Positions 34,325-43,598 of a stretch of DNA of 64,000 bases are shown piece by piece. Numbering within the stretch: position 1 is the stretch's first letter; each line of letters starts with the position of its first letter. The position numbers and the translations under genes are program-made. Origin of the DNA: Burkholderia oklahomensis C6786. Its GTDB lineage: Bacteria; Pseudomonadota; Gammaproteobacteria; Burkholderiales; Burkholderiaceae. The DNA lies in the NCBI RefSeq assembly GCF_000959365.1, contig NZ_CP009556.1, forward strand, positions 2,108,001-2,172,000, read 5' to 3'. Below the pieces are notes generated by a model. It did not search any database. It was given only the letters and a program-made list of their open reading frames with translations, and was not told the origin of the DNA.

Positions 34325-35197
34325 TTCGGTCGGCGGATACCAGCCACGAATGCAGCGCCGCTTGTTCGATCGCGCGGCGTCGGCGCGACGGCGATGCAAG
34401 CGTTCGTCCGATCGAGCGCAACGCAAAGCGCAGTGCGCGAGCGTTTCCGCATCGACGCAATCTCCATGCCTCGCTAACACGCGTGTCCGCTCGACATCGC
34501 GCGGCGACACGGGCAAGCGCGCTGTGCGGTAGCGAAATGACTGCGACGCGCATCGCTCGCCCGATGGCGAAACGACGGCGGAGAGAATCGGAAGGGCCGG
34601 AAGACGTTCCGCCTCTCGGGCGGGAAGACTGTTCGAAGATCGACTTTCGCTGTCCGAAGCGTGAGCCTCGTGACTTGAAAGCTGCATCAGTCTAATAAAG
34701 ACTCCACGCACCGTCAGACGCGCGCCGCGCGCCAAACAATCTATGACAATCTTTGCCCGTCGATTTGAACGTGCTTAACAGTCGTCGCGCGCGGTCTTTG
34801 CCATCATTAACTCAACGAATACGAACGCGACGGGGCCACCGTCAGCATGCACCCTACGCCAAGCGGTCGGAGAACCGCGCGGCGTAGGCTGGCGGTTTCG
34901 ATCGCGCCGAATCCGGTATGACGGACAGCGATTCGCGCACCGCCTTGCCTTCTTCACTCCTTCGCAGCGCCAATCAATCAATTCATCCGCAAGCACGCGC
35001 GACGCCTCGGCAACGCCGGGTCGTCGCACATCCGCGTGCGGCGCGGCCATCGCGCGCACGGCGCACTCCGCCTCGCTTGGCAAGCTCCTTAACATCTTGT
35101 TTCCGATTCGTCGGAACATCGCCGACGATGCGCACTCAGATTGGATCGTAGTACCCGTTGAAATCCGATTCACGAATCACGACCAGAGGGAGATAAC
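34325..35197. other. Long intergenic spacer, no gene seen
   Basis: This 873-base stretch, one of the longest without a gene, is somewhat less GC-rich than the genes around it. Candidate frames on both strands lack ribosome sites and coding-like codon use. A small dyad TTCCGA-TTCG-TCGGAA at 35101-35116, about 85 bases before the next gene, may be part of its promoter. Decayed coding sequence is possible but I cannot identify any. Confidence 0.4.
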
Positions 35198-35539
35198 GTG
35201 AAATATTTACCGTTCATCGCATTGATTGTGGCAACTTCGGCCAGCGCCGCGGGCACCGACGTCCAGAACGTGGGACAGAGCCAGAAGCCTGCGCAGGACG
35301 TCGCAACCTGCATCGCGAAGACCTGGGCCGACAAGGCGCAACAGCAGGTCGTCACGCAGGAAGTGCTCGCGAACGGTCTTGCGGCGGATGTCTATGTGCC
35401 GGGCCAGCAACCGCCGAACGGCGCGGCCGCGGTCGTGCGCCCGGCGCGCGCCGGCAACGCGAAGACGTGGGTCGGCTTCCGCGCGGGCAGCGGCTCGGCG
35501 GACAGTGCGGCCGCAGGCGACATCAATAGCTGCCTGTAA
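35198..35539 (+). CDS. Small exported protein of unknown function
   Basis: A 113-residue protein with a clear signal peptide (MKYLPFIALIVATSASAAG; cleavage after ASA). The mature part has two cysteines, one near the N-terminal third (ATCIAKTW) and one at the extreme C-terminus (NSCL), which could form a disulfide in the periplasm. A good ribosome site (AGGGAG) precedes the ATG. I do not recognise the family. A hairpin with a T-containing tail follows at 35586. Confidence 0.75.
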   Translation: MKYLPFIALIVATSASAAGTDVQNVGQSQKPAQDVATCIAKTWADKAQQQVVTQEVLANGLAADVYVPGQQPPNGAAAVVRPARAGNAKTWVGFRAGSGSADSAAAGDINSCL

Positions 35540-35585
35540 AGCCTGACGTGCCGGCCACGCCGGCATGAGCCGCATGATCCCAAGC

Positions 35586-35615
35586 ACGCCGGCACGGCGA
35601 AAGTCGCGCCGGCGT
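35586..35615 (+). terminator. Probable Rho-independent terminator
   Basis: An eight-base stem (ACGCCGGC with GCCGGCGT) around a 14-base loop is followed by TTCGTTT. It lies 46 bases after the stop of the exported protein gene. Confidence 0.5.
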
Positions 35616-35795
35616 TTCGTTTGCAGGGCGTGCGCGCATGGATCGATGCGAGCGTGCCGCGCCGTCGACGACTCGACGCGTTCTCCATCAGCCGCAGCCC
35701 CTTCACGTCGATGCCGGTCATCTCGCGCGTCGACTGTCGCACGCCTCGCGCAACGGCTCGATTGCCGAGCGCCGGCGGAACGGCCATCGAGACGG

Positions 35796-36296
35796 CTAAC
35801 GATCCCGCTCCCGCTTCGCACGCAGCACCGCGCGCCGCTTGAGGCTCTCGTCCGACCAGACCTCGTCGGACGAGTAGTATTCGGGCACGGCGCGTGCATC
35901 GGGCGGCAGGATCACCCACGGCTGCTTCGACGACGTGAAGATGTGGATGTCGGGCGGCAGGCGATCGGGGTTGTCCAGCGTGCCGACGCGAACGAAGCTC
36001 ACCGCGCCGCCGCCGCCCGCATAGTGGCTCCACACCGCGACACGACAACGCGGGCAGCGCGCGATCTTCTGGCCTTTGCCGCTGTTCGACGGCGTATCGA
36101 CGATGTCGACTTCGCCGCGCAGCAGCAGCAAGCGGTCCGATTCGATCAGCGCGTTCAGCGCGAACGCCGTGCCGGTTTCCCGCTGACACCAGCGGCAATG
36201 GCAGCAGTGCACGACGAGCGGCCTGGACGTCATCCGGTAGCGCACCGCGCCGCACGTGCAGCCGCCTTCGTAGATCGGGGAATCGTCGGTTTGCAT
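35796..36296 (-). CDS. GFA-family (CENP-V/GFA domain) zinc protein
   Basis: A 166-residue protein of the glutathione-dependent formaldehyde-activating-like family. Zinc-binding cysteines are in their usual order: CTCGAVRY (about 13-20), CCHCRWCQRETG (about 31-42) and CPRCRVAVW (about 81-89). Most members are small zinc proteins of unproven activity; formaldehyde-glutathione condensation is known only for a few. Single gene, divergent from murA by 200 bases. Confidence 0.88.
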   Translation of the reverse strand: MQTDDSPIYEGGCTCGAVRYRMTSRPLVVHCCHCRWCQRETGTAFALNALIESDRLLLLRGEVDIVDTPSNSGKGQKIARCPRCRVAVWSHYAGGGGAVSFVRVGTLDNPDRLPPDIHIFTSSKQPWVILPPDARAVPEYYSSDEVWSDESLKRRAVLRAKRERDR

Positions 36297-36497
36297 GGGT
36301 CGCCTCGCTTGAAAGGGTACGATCGCCTATGCCGCGCGCAGTCCGATGATCCTCCTTCGCGCGCTTCGTGTGAAGCGCTCGCCTCGCCGCCGCCCGTCCA
36401 CGCACGTCCGCCGCGCCGCACGGCGAATCTGCGAAATCCTCGCGAACGATGGCATGATATCGACCTTGCGCGTCATTACATCCACCTGCATCCGAAC

Positions 36498-37799
36498 ATG
36501 TCGAACCTGATCGTCCACGGCGGCGCCCCGCTTCGCGGAGAAATCACGCCGTCCGCCAACAAGAACGCCGTCCTGCCCATCCTGTGCGCGACGCTCCTCA
36601 CCGACCGGCCGCTGCGGCTCGTCGGCGTGCCGGACATCACCGACGTCCGCAAGATCCTCGAGATCTTCCGCACGCTCGGCAGCGACGTGTCGATCGACTA
36701 CGCGACGGGCGTGCTCGACCTGCACCACCGCGCGACGGCGTTCGATCCGGCCGTCCACCGGCTGCCGGAGGAAATGCGCTCGTCGATCATGCTGGTGCCG
36801 CCGCTTCTCGCGCGCTTCGGCGTCGCGCGGCTCGAGAACGACGTGAAGGGCTGCACGCTCGGCGTGCGCGAGATCGACCCGCACGTCGAGGTGTTCGAGC
36901 GCTTCGGCGCGCGGATCGAGCGCACGTCCGATTCGCTGATCGTGCGCGCCGACGGGCCGCTCACGCCGAACCACCACTGGCTCGACTACGCGTCGGTCAC
37001 GACGACCGAGAACTTCGCGCTGTGCGCGGCGTCGGCGCACGGCACGTCGACGCTCGTCAACGCCGCTTCGGAGCCGCACGTGCAGGAGTTCTGCCGATTC
37101 CTCGCGATGCTCGGCGTGCCGATCGAAGGCATCGGCACGTCGCATCTGAGCATCCAGGGCGGCCGCGCGCTCGCGGGCGGCGAGTACCGCTTCAACGAAG
37201 ACTTCCACGAGATCGCGACGTTCCTCGCGCTCGGCGCGATCACGGGCGGCGACATCGCGGTGCGCAACGGCTCGCCCGAGCAGTTTCCGCTGATCGACCG
37301 GACCTTCGCGAAATTCGGCGTGCAGGTCACGCACGAGAACGGCTGGTCGCACGCGCTGCGCGACGGCCCGCTGAAGGTCAAGCAGCCGTTCACGCGCAAC
37401 ATCCTGACGAAGGTCGAGGCCGCACCGTGGCCGTACCTGCCCGTCGATCTGCTGCCGATCTTCATCGCGCTCGGCGTGCAGGCGCAAGGCAGCGTGATGT
37501 TCTGGAACAAGGTCTACGACGGCGCGATGGGCTGGACGGGCGAGCTGTCGAAGTTCGGCGCGCACGTGTTCCTGTCCGATCCGCATCGGCTGATCACGTT
37601 CGGCGGGCTGCCGCTCAGCCCGGCGCGCGTCGAGAGCCCGTACATCATTCGCGTCGCGATCGCGCTCTTGATGGTCGCCGCGAGCATCGACGGACGCTCG
37701 GAAATCCTGAACGCGCAGCCGATCCGGCGCGCGCATCCGCACTTCGTCGAGAACCTGCGCTCGGTCGGCGCGAACGTCGAGTGGACGAGCGGCGAGTAA
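36498..37799 (+). CDS. murA: UDP-N-acetylglucosamine 1-carboxyvinyltransferase (MurA paralogue)
   Basis: A 433-residue enolpyruvyl transferase that would transfer enolpyruvate from PEP to UDP-GlcNAc, first committed step of peptidoglycan synthesis. N-terminal SANKNAVLPIL (Lys of the active site) and the loop cysteine Cys119 in KGCTLGVREID, the residue alkylated by fosfomycin, are present, as is the C-terminal ESPYIIRVAIALLMVAAS. It is not in the hisG-linked setting typical of the main Burkholderia murA, so this is probably a second copy. The ATG lacks a strong ribosome site, so the start is the least certain part. Confidence 0.85.
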   Translation: MSNLIVHGGAPLRGEITPSANKNAVLPILCATLLTDRPLRLVGVPDITDVRKILEIFRTLGSDVSIDYATGVLDLHHRATAFDPAVHRLPEEMRSSIMLVPPLLARFGVARLENDVKGCTLGVREIDPHVEVFERFGARIERTSDSLIVRADGPLTPNHHWLDYASVTTTENFALCAASAHGTSTLVNAASEPHVQEFCRFLAMLGVPIEGIGTSHLSIQGGRALAGGEYRFNEDFHEIATFLALGAITGGDIAVRNGSPEQFPLIDRTFAKFGVQVTHENGWSHALRDGPLKVKQPFTRNILTKVEAAPWPYLPVDLLPIFIALGVQAQGSVMFWNKVYDGAMGWTGELSKFGAHVFLSDPHRLITFGGLPLSPARVESPYIIRVAIALLMVAASIDGRSEILNAQPIRRAHPHFVENLRSVGANVEWTSGE

Positions 37800-37868
37800 A
37801 TCGATGGGCGGCGTCGGCGCGGGCGCACGCAAGATCGCGCGCCGCCCTCGCCGACGCTCGCCGGCCGC

Positions 37869-38636
37869 CTACTTGAGCCGGCCGGACAGGAACTGCGACA
37901 GGCGCTCGCTCTTCGGGTTGACGAGCACGTCCTGCGGATGCCCCTCCTCCTCGATCCGCCCCTGGTGCAGGAAGATCACGTGATTCGACACGTTGCGCGC
38001 GAAGCCCATTTCGTGCGTGACGACGATCATCGTGCGCCCCTCTTCCGCGAGCGCCTGCATCACCTTCAGCACTTCGCCGACGAGCTCGGGATCGAGCGCC
38101 GACGTCGGCTCGTCGAACAGCATCACATCGGGCTCCATCGCGAGCGCGCGCGCGATCGCGACGCGCTGCTGCTGGCCACCCGACAGGTGCGACGGATACT
38201 TCGCCTCGACGTTCGGCGCGAGCCCGACTTTCCGCAGGTACCCGCGCGCCCGCGCCTGCGCCTCGGCGCGCGATAGGCCGAGCACGCTGACGGGCGCCTC
38301 GATCACGTTCTCTAGCACCGTCATGTGCGCCCACAGATTGAAGTGCTGGAACACCATCGCGAGCTTCACGCGCATCCGCTGCAACTGCTTCGGATCGCCG
38401 ATCTTCGGCGCGCCGCGCCTGTCGCGCGCCACGCGGATCGATTCGTCGCCGAGCGTGATCGTGCCCGCGCAAGGCTGCTCGAGAAAGTTGATGCAGCGCA
38501 GGAACGTGCTCTTTCCCGAGCCGCTCGAGCCGATGATGCTGATCACGTCGCCCGCCTTCGCCTTCATCGAGATGCCCTTCAGCACCTCGTTGTCGCCGAA
38601 CTTCTTGTGCAGGTCGTCCACACTGAGCTTGTACAT
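37869..38636 (-). CDS. Polar amino-acid ABC transporter ATP-binding protein (HisP-like)
   Basis: A 255-residue ATPase with Walker A (GSSGSGKST), Q-loop, signature [15 protein letters not shown], Walker B ([12 protein letters not shown]) and switch His (VTHEMGF). Length and sequence place it with HisP/ArtP, importing histidine, lysine, arginine or similar. It is last in a three-gene operon after two permeases; no periplasmic binding protein gene is nearby, so one encoded elsewhere must be used. Confidence 0.92.
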   Translation of the reverse strand: MYKLSVDDLHKKFGDNEVLKGISMKAKAGDVISIIGSSGSGKSTFLRCINFLEQPCAGTITLGDESIRVARDRRGAPKIGDPKQLQRMRVKLAMVFQHFNLWAHMTVLENVIEAPVSVLGLSRAEAQARARGYLRKVGLAPNVEAKYPSHLSGGQQQRVAIARALAMEPDVMLFDEPTSALDPELVGEVLKVMQALAEEGRTMIVVTHEMGFARNVSNHVIFLHQGRIEEEGHPQDVLVNPKSERLSQFLSGRLK

Positions 38637-38688
38637 TCGCCGTCGTCCTTGATCGTCGTTGAGCTTCGTATCGATGCCGCCGTGCGCG

Positions 38689-39402
38689 TCAGCGTCCCTG
38701 CGGTCTCAGGAACGCGAGCCAGCGCGCCTCCATCCGGCGGAACAGCCAGATGAGGCCGAACACGACGACCGCATACAGCACGGCCGCGATCCCGTACGCC
38801 TGAAATGATGCGTAGGTCGCCGAATTGACGTCGCGCGTGACTTTGAGGATGTCGGGCACGGTCGCCGTGAACGCGAGCGTCGTCGCGTGCAGCATCAGGA
38901 TCACTTCGTTGCTGTAGCTCGGCAGCGCGCGGCGCAGCGCCGATGGCAGAATCACGCGCGTGTACAGCTTGAACCGCGACATCCCGTATGCGAGCCCCGC
39001 CTCGATCTCGCCCGGCGACGTCGACTTGATCGCGCCCGCGAAGATCTCGGTCGCATACGCGCATTCGTTCAGCGTGAAAGCGAGCAGCGTGCAGTTCATC
39101 GCGCTTCTGAAGAAGCTGTCGAGCCACGCATGATCGTGCACGACGCTCAGGCTGTAGATGCCCGTGTAGCAGAGCAGCAGTTGCACGTAGAGCGGCGTGC
39201 CGCGGAACACGTACGTATAGAGCCAGACCGCGCGCGACAGCAAGCGGTTGCGCGACGCGCGCGCGATCGCGAGCGGCACCGCGAGGCAAAAGCCGAGCCC
39301 GATCGACACGACGAGCAGCCACAGCGTGATCGCGAGGCCGCTCAACCGGTAGCCGTCGCTGAACAGGTAGTTCTGCCAATATTGACCGATGATCTGAATC
39401 AC
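38689..39402 (-). CDS. Polar amino-acid ABC permease (HisM-like)
   Basis: A 237-residue permease with about five helices and the cytoplasmic EAA loop ([30 protein letters not shown], core EAGLAYGMS). It pairs with the upstream permease to form the channel. The start is GTG, overlapping the stop of the upstream permease (GTGA), which explains the absence of an ATG. 52 bases separate it from the ATPase. Confidence 0.9.
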   Translation of the reverse strand: MIQIIGQYWQNYLFSDGYRLSGLAITLWLLVVSIGLGFCLAVPLAIARASRNRLLSRAVWLYTYVFRGTPLYVQLLLCYTGIYSLSVVHDHAWLDSFFRSAMNCTLLAFTLNECAYATEIFAGAIKSTSPGEIEAGLAYGMSRFKLYTRVILPSALRRALPSYSNEVILMLHATTLAFTATVPDILKVTRDVNSATYASFQAYGIAAVLYAVVVFGLIWLFRRMEARWLAFLRPQGR

Positions 39403-40088
39403 AGCGCCAGCCTCCGCACACCCGCCGAATAGCGTTTTTCGAGGTACATCAACACGAGGTTCGACAGCGTCGTGATCGCGAGATAGATCGCGCCCGCCGC
39501 GAGCGTGAAGAAAAAGAAGTTCAGCGTGCTCTTGCCCGCGTCCTGCGACGCCTTCACGACATCGGCCAAGCCGATGATCGACACGAGCGCGGTCGCCTTC
39601 ACGAGCACCTGCCAGTTGTTGCCGATGCCGGGCAGCGCGAAGCGCATCATCTGCGGGAACATGATTCGTGCGAACACGCGCCACGAGCTCATCCCGTACG
39701 CAAAGCCCGCTTCGAGCTGACCGCGCGGCACCGCGAGAAACGCGCCGCGGAACGTCTCGGTGAAGTACGCGCCATAAATGAAGCCCAGCGTGACGATGCC
39801 CGCGACAAACGGGTCGATGTCGATCTGATCGACGCCGAGCATGTCGGTCGCGTCGTTCAGCAGGATCTGGATCCCGTAGAACAGCAGCAGCATCAGCACG
39901 AGATCCGGCACCGCGCGGATCAGCGTCGTGTAGAACGTGCCGACGCCGGCCAGCACGCGATTCGGCGACAGCTTGGCCGCCGCGCCCGCGAGCCCGAGCA
40001 CGAGCGACGCGGCGAGCGAAAGGACGGCAAGCTTGACCGTTTCGACCGTGCCGGCCCAGAGCAGCGGACCGAAGCCTTGAAAGAGCAT
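39399..40088 (-). CDS. Polar amino-acid ABC permease (HisQ-like)
   Basis: A 229-residue permease, paralogue of the next gene, with helices at about 11-35, 50-75, 88-110, 150-175 and 190-215 and an EAA loop (QLEAGFAYGMSSWRVF). First gene of the HisQ-HisM-HisP operon. The start is MLFQGF, following a weak ribosome site; 11 additional in-frame codons upstream look non-coding. Confidence 0.9.
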   Translation of the reverse strand: MLFQGFGPLLWAGTVETVKLAVLSLAASLVLGLAGAAAKLSPNRVLAGVGTFYTTLIRAVPDLVLMLLLFYGIQILLNDATDMLGVDQIDIDPFVAGIVTLGFIYGAYFTETFRGAFLAVPRGQLEAGFAYGMSSWRVFARIMFPQMMRFALPGIGNNWQVLVKATALVSIIGLADVVKASQDAGKSTLNFFFFTLAAGAIYLAITTLSNLVLMYLEKRYSAGVRRLAL

Positions 40089-40459
40089 CTGCGATTTCCT
40101 CGATGTGCACGGGCGCGGCACGCCGCCGCCGCGAAGCGGGCGCGCAACCTGTCCGTCGGATTTCCGGGAGCTTACGAACGGCTTCTGGCGGCGATTTCAG
40201 CCGCGCCGAAGTTGTATGTACAACTTTGCGCCGTCCAGTTATGGGCGGCAATCAGTATTTCTATCTAATGTCCAATCGGACGCATCGTGCTCGAGCGCGA
40301 TGCGCGGGCCGCGGCTCGCATTCGTCCGGATCGCGAAACGAATCCGCCGCACGTGAACGATCCGGCGCGCTCGCCACGCCGCCGGCCCATGAAAAAAGGG
40401 CTTCGGCCGAAACGCCGAAGCCCTCCCTATCCCGCATCGCGCGACACGCGTCGCGCGCG
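40089..40459. other. Spacer with porin terminator, otherwise no gene seen
   Basis: This 371-base spacer lies between the start of the permease operon and the end of the porin gene, both on the minus strand. It holds the promoter region of the permease operon, including an AT-richer segment at 40210-40275, and the porin terminator at 40392-40423. Confidence 0.5.
40392..40423 (-). terminator. Rho-independent terminator of the porin gene
   Basis: A ten-base perfect stem (40398-40407 with 40414-40423, loop CGAAAC on the plus strand) is followed, reading the minus strand, by six U residues. It lies 36 bases after the porin stop and is the clearest intrinsic terminator in the window. Confidence 0.92.
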
Positions 40460-41575
40460 TCAGAACGTATGCATCATCCCGACATACGCGCCCGTTTGCG
40501 ATTCGCCCGCAAGCGGGCTCGTGTTAGGCGTCGCGTCGCGCGGCGTCGCGAGCAGCGAGAAGTTCGAATTCCCGCCGTTGCGCGCATAGGCGACCGTGCC
40601 GTACAGGAAGGTCCGCTTCGACAGGTTGTAAGTCGTCCCGAGCGCATACATGATCGCGTGGCCGGACGGATCGTGCGACGCGTCGCTGCCGTCGCCGCCG
40701 CGCACGCGCACGTAGTAGCCGCCGCCCGTCACCGCCCATTGCGGATTGGCCTGATACGTCGCGCCGAGCCAGAAGTGATCGGCGCGATCGGCAAGGCCCG
40801 CCGGCGTATCGGGCGCCGAGTAATGCGTGTACGCCCCCTGGATCTTGAACTTCTGCACCTTCACGTTCGCGCCGATGAAATACTCGCGCGAGCTCGAGAA
40901 GATGTTGCTCATCCGGCCGTTGCTGTCGCGCAATTCATCGTACATGCCGCGCACGTCGAGCATCGGCGAGTGATACGAGAGCATCACGCCGTCCGAGCGG
41001 CCGAAGTCGCCGGGCGCGCCGTAGTTGAAGCCGCGCGACTGGTTGCCGAATGCGTACTGCGCCTGCACGTCGAAGCCGCCGAACACCGGGCTGTGATATT
41101 CGACGTTGTTGCTCGTCTGCTGCCAGTTGCGCCCGCGCACGAGCGACGCCGACGAGAACGCCTGCTGGACGAACGGATCGAATTCCCACACGCCGTCGCT
41201 GTCGATGAAGAGGTTGCGGCCCGCCTGCAGCGTGCCCCACGTGTCGTTCTTCAGGCCGACGTACGCGCGCCGCGACCACATCCGGCCGCCGCCCGTCGTG
41301 CCGTTCATCACCTGGAACGCGGTCTCCAGGTTGAAGATCGCCGACGTGCCGCCGCCCAGATCCTCGACGCCTTTCAGGCCGAACATGCTGGTGCCCCAGT
41401 CGCCGCTCTCGGCGCTCCAGCGCGACGAACTGCCGCCCGATGGATTCGCGATGTGATTCAGATATTCGATGCCACCGTCGACCCGCCCGTACAGCGTGAC
41501 GCTCGTTTGCGCGCAAGCGAGCGCCGGCCCGGCTGCGACGATCGCAGCCATCATTTTCTTCGAATGAAAACCCAT
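40460..41575 (-). CDS. Outer-membrane porin (Gram-negative porin, OpcP/OmpC-like)
   Basis: A 371-residue porin. A signal peptide of about 22 residues ends in ALACA; the mature protein starts QTSVTLYGRVDGGIEYLN, the typical start of Burkholderia/Neisseria porins, and ends in phenylalanine (YVGMMHTF) for barrel assembly. Alternating beta strands predict a 16-stranded trimeric barrel for diffusion of small solutes. It is 52 bases after a DoxX gene and could be transcribed with the dehydrogenase operon upstream, but it has its own strong terminator. Confidence 0.93.
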   Translation of the reverse strand: MGFHSKKMMAAIVAAGPALACAQTSVTLYGRVDGGIEYLNHIANPSGGSSSRWSAESGDWGTSMFGLKGVEDLGGGTSAIFNLETAFQVMNGTTGGGRMWSRRAYVGLKNDTWGTLQAGRNLFIDSDGVWEFDPFVQQAFSSASLVRGRNWQQTSNNVEYHSPVFGGFDVQAQYAFGNQSRGFNYGAPGDFGRSDGVMLSYHSPMLDVRGMYDELRDSNGRMSNIFSSSREYFIGANVKVQKFKIQGAYTHYSAPDTPAGLADRADHFWLGATYQANPQWAVTGGGYYVRVRGGDGSDASHDPSGHAIMYALGTTYNLSKRTFLYGTVAYARNGGNSNFSLLATPRDATPNTSPLAGESQTGAYVGMMHTF

Positions 41576-41627
41576 TGTTCTCCGCCTATTGTCTTCTCTC
41601 AGGTTCCAAACACGTCCGGCACGCCGC

Positions 41628-42041
41628 TCAACCGCGATCGAGCGAATAGCGCCCGGGGCCAGCCGCGCACAGGGCGAACAGGCCGCCCGTGATCGCGATG
41701 TTCTTGTAGAAGTGGATCATCATGTTCATCTGCTCGGCGGCAGGCATCGACCAATAGTGATGGCCGATGATCGCGGTGCCGATCGTGTAGAGGCCGAGCA
41801 GCAGCGCGAGCGGCCGCGTGTAGAAGCCGATCAGGATCGCGATGCCGACGAAGAACTCCATCACGACCGCGACGACCGCCGCGATCGACGGCAACGGCGC
41901 ACCCTCGGCCGCCATGAACTGGACCGCGCCCGAGAAGTTCAGCAGCTTCTCCCAGCCAAAGATCACGAACAGGATGACGAGCAGAATGCGGGAAAGCAAC
42001 AGCAGAAGGTCTTTTTGAGGCGCAAGGAAGGTTTGTCTCAT
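41628..42041 (-). CDS. DoxX-family membrane protein
   Basis: A 137-residue protein with four transmembrane helices and the DoxX motif LFVIFGWEKLLNFSGAVQFM near the N-terminus. Family members are quinone-linked or accessory membrane proteins of uncertain chemistry. It follows the dehydrogenase operon by about 180 bases on the same strand and precedes a porin. A role in quinone coupling of the dehydrogenase is only a guess. Confidence 0.85.
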   Translation of the reverse strand: MRQTFLAPQKDLLLLLSRILLVILFVIFGWEKLLNFSGAVQFMAAEGAPLPSIAAVVAVVMEFFVGIAILIGFYTRPLALLLGLYTIGTAIIGHHYWSMPAAEQMNMMIHFYKNIAITGGLFALCAAGPGRYSLDRG

Positions 42042-42218
42042 TGTCGTCTGAAGCGGGAAGCGGGCGCCGCGCGCGAGGCGTCACGCACGTGCCGGTTGCG
42101 AACCGAGGCGGCTCACGGCGCGCGCCGTGAGCCGCCTCCCTGTCGACTGCGACCTGCCACCGGACAGCCGCCCGGTGCGATGCCGTCCTCCCCCGATCGC
42201 CGGATAACGACTCGTACG

Positions 42219-43598
42219 TTACTGCGTGGCGCGCAGCTTCGCAACGTCCTGCTCGGTCACCTTCGCCGCCGGATTGCCGAACTGGACGGCCAGGTAGTTC
42301 GTCAGCGCGGCGATCTGCGCATCCGACAGCTCGTGGCGGAACGCCGGCATCCCGACGTCCTCCTTGCCCGCCTTGCGCGCGACGCCGTTCAGGATCACCT
42401 GCACGAGGTTCGTCGGATTCGGCGCGCCGACCGTCGAGTTGTGGAAGAGCGGCGGGTAGTAGCCGTCCGGCGTGCCCTTGCCTTGCATCTGGTGGCAGCT
42501 CGCACAGTTGCCGAGATACAGGCGCGCGGGATCGATGCCCGTCGACGCGAGCGCGACGCCGCGCAGCCGGATCCCGTCCTCGGCCGGCTTGCCCCATGCG
42601 GCGCGCGCCTTCGTGCTGCCGTCGGCGACGGCGGGCACCGTGCGGATGTACGTCGCGATCGCGCCGATGTCGGCATCGGTCATCTGCGAGAAGCTGTGCT
42701 CGACCGCTTCGGCCATCGGCCCCGCCGCCTGCGCGAGACCCGGCACGCTGCCCGTGCGCAGATACTGGACGAGCTGCGGCTGCGACCAGCCGCCGATCCC
42801 CGCGTTCGTGTCCGACGTGATGTTGTAGCCGTCCCAGCCCGACAGCACCGAGCCCGCGAGGAAGCTGCCGCCCGTTTCGTCGAGCGACTTCTCCTGCAGC
42901 GCGACGCCGCGCGGCGTATGGCACGTGCCGCAGTGCGCGAGGCCCTGCACGAGATACGCGCCGCGGTTCCATTCGACGCTGCGCTCCGGCTTCGGCTGAT
43001 ACGCGCCGTCCTTCAGGAACAGGAAGTTCCAGATCTTGAGCGGCCAGCGCATGCTCAGATACCACGGGATCTCGTTCTTGCGCGCCGGCTGCTTCACTGG
43101 TTCGACGCCGTGCATGAAGTACGCGTAGAGCGCCTTCACGTCGTCGTCGGTGACTTTCGCGTACGACACGTACGGCATCGCCGGATACAGGTTGTCGCCG
43201 TTCTTCGCGACGCCGTGACGCACCGCGCGCTCGAAGTCCGCGAACGTCCAGTCGCCGATGCCCGTTTCCTTGTCGGGCGTGATGTTGGTCGTGTAGATCG
43301 TGCCGAGGACGGGCGCGCGCATCGGCAAGCCGCCCGCGAACGGCTTGCCGCCCTTCGCCGTGTGGCACGCCATGCAGTCGCCCGCGACGGCCAGATAGCG
43401 GCCTCGCTCGACGAGCGCCGCATCGGCGGCACGCACGGCCGCCGCAGGTGCGGTGGATGCGGCAGGCGCAGACGAAGCCCCGAGTGCGGACGAAGCCGCG
43501 GCGGCGCGCGTGCCGGAAGCGGCGGCGTCCGCCGCACTCGCCAGGCCGGGCAACGCAAGGCAGCCGGCCAGCACGAAGGAAAGCGTTCGTTTCAGCAT
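42219..43598 (-). CDS. Triheme cytochrome c subunit of a membrane GMC dehydrogenase
   Basis: A 459-residue periplasmic cytochrome. A signal peptide (to about ASA, residue 22) is followed by a low-complexity Ala-rich linker and three heme c sites: CMACH, CGTCH and CASCH, each with a downstream methionine-containing domain. This layout matches the cytochrome subunit of gluconate/sorbitol/alcohol dehydrogenases that pass electrons to ubiquinone. Its start overlaps the stop of the flavoprotein gene by one base. It gives the complex membrane contact and electron exit. Confidence 0.92.
   Translation of the reverse strand: MLKRTLSFVLAGCLALPGLASAADAAASGTRAAAASSALGASSAPAASTAPAAAVRAADAALVERGRYLAVAGDCMACHTAKGGKPFAGGLPMRAPVLGTIYTTNITPDKETGIGDWTFADFERAVRHGVAKNGDNLYPAMPYVSYAKVTDDDVKALYAYFMHGVEPVKQPARKNEIPWYLSMRWPLKIWNFLFLKDGAYQPKPERSVEWNRGAYLVQGLAHCGTCHTPRGVALQEKSLDETGGSFLAGSVLSGWDGYNITSDTNAGIGGWSQPQLVQYLRTGSVPGLAQAAGPMAEAVEHSFSQMTDADIGAIATYIRTVPAVADGSTKARAAWGKPAEDGIRLRGVALASTGIDPARLYLGNCASCHQMQGKGTPDGYYPPLFHNSTVGAPNPTNLVQVILNGVARKAGKEDVGMPAFRHELSDAQIAALTNYLAVQFGNPAAKVTEQDVAKLRATQ

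Noticed and set aside
34325..35197. Several 60-130 codon frames in the long spacer
   Set aside because: Starts lack ribosome sites and translations show no recognisable domains or coding codon pattern.
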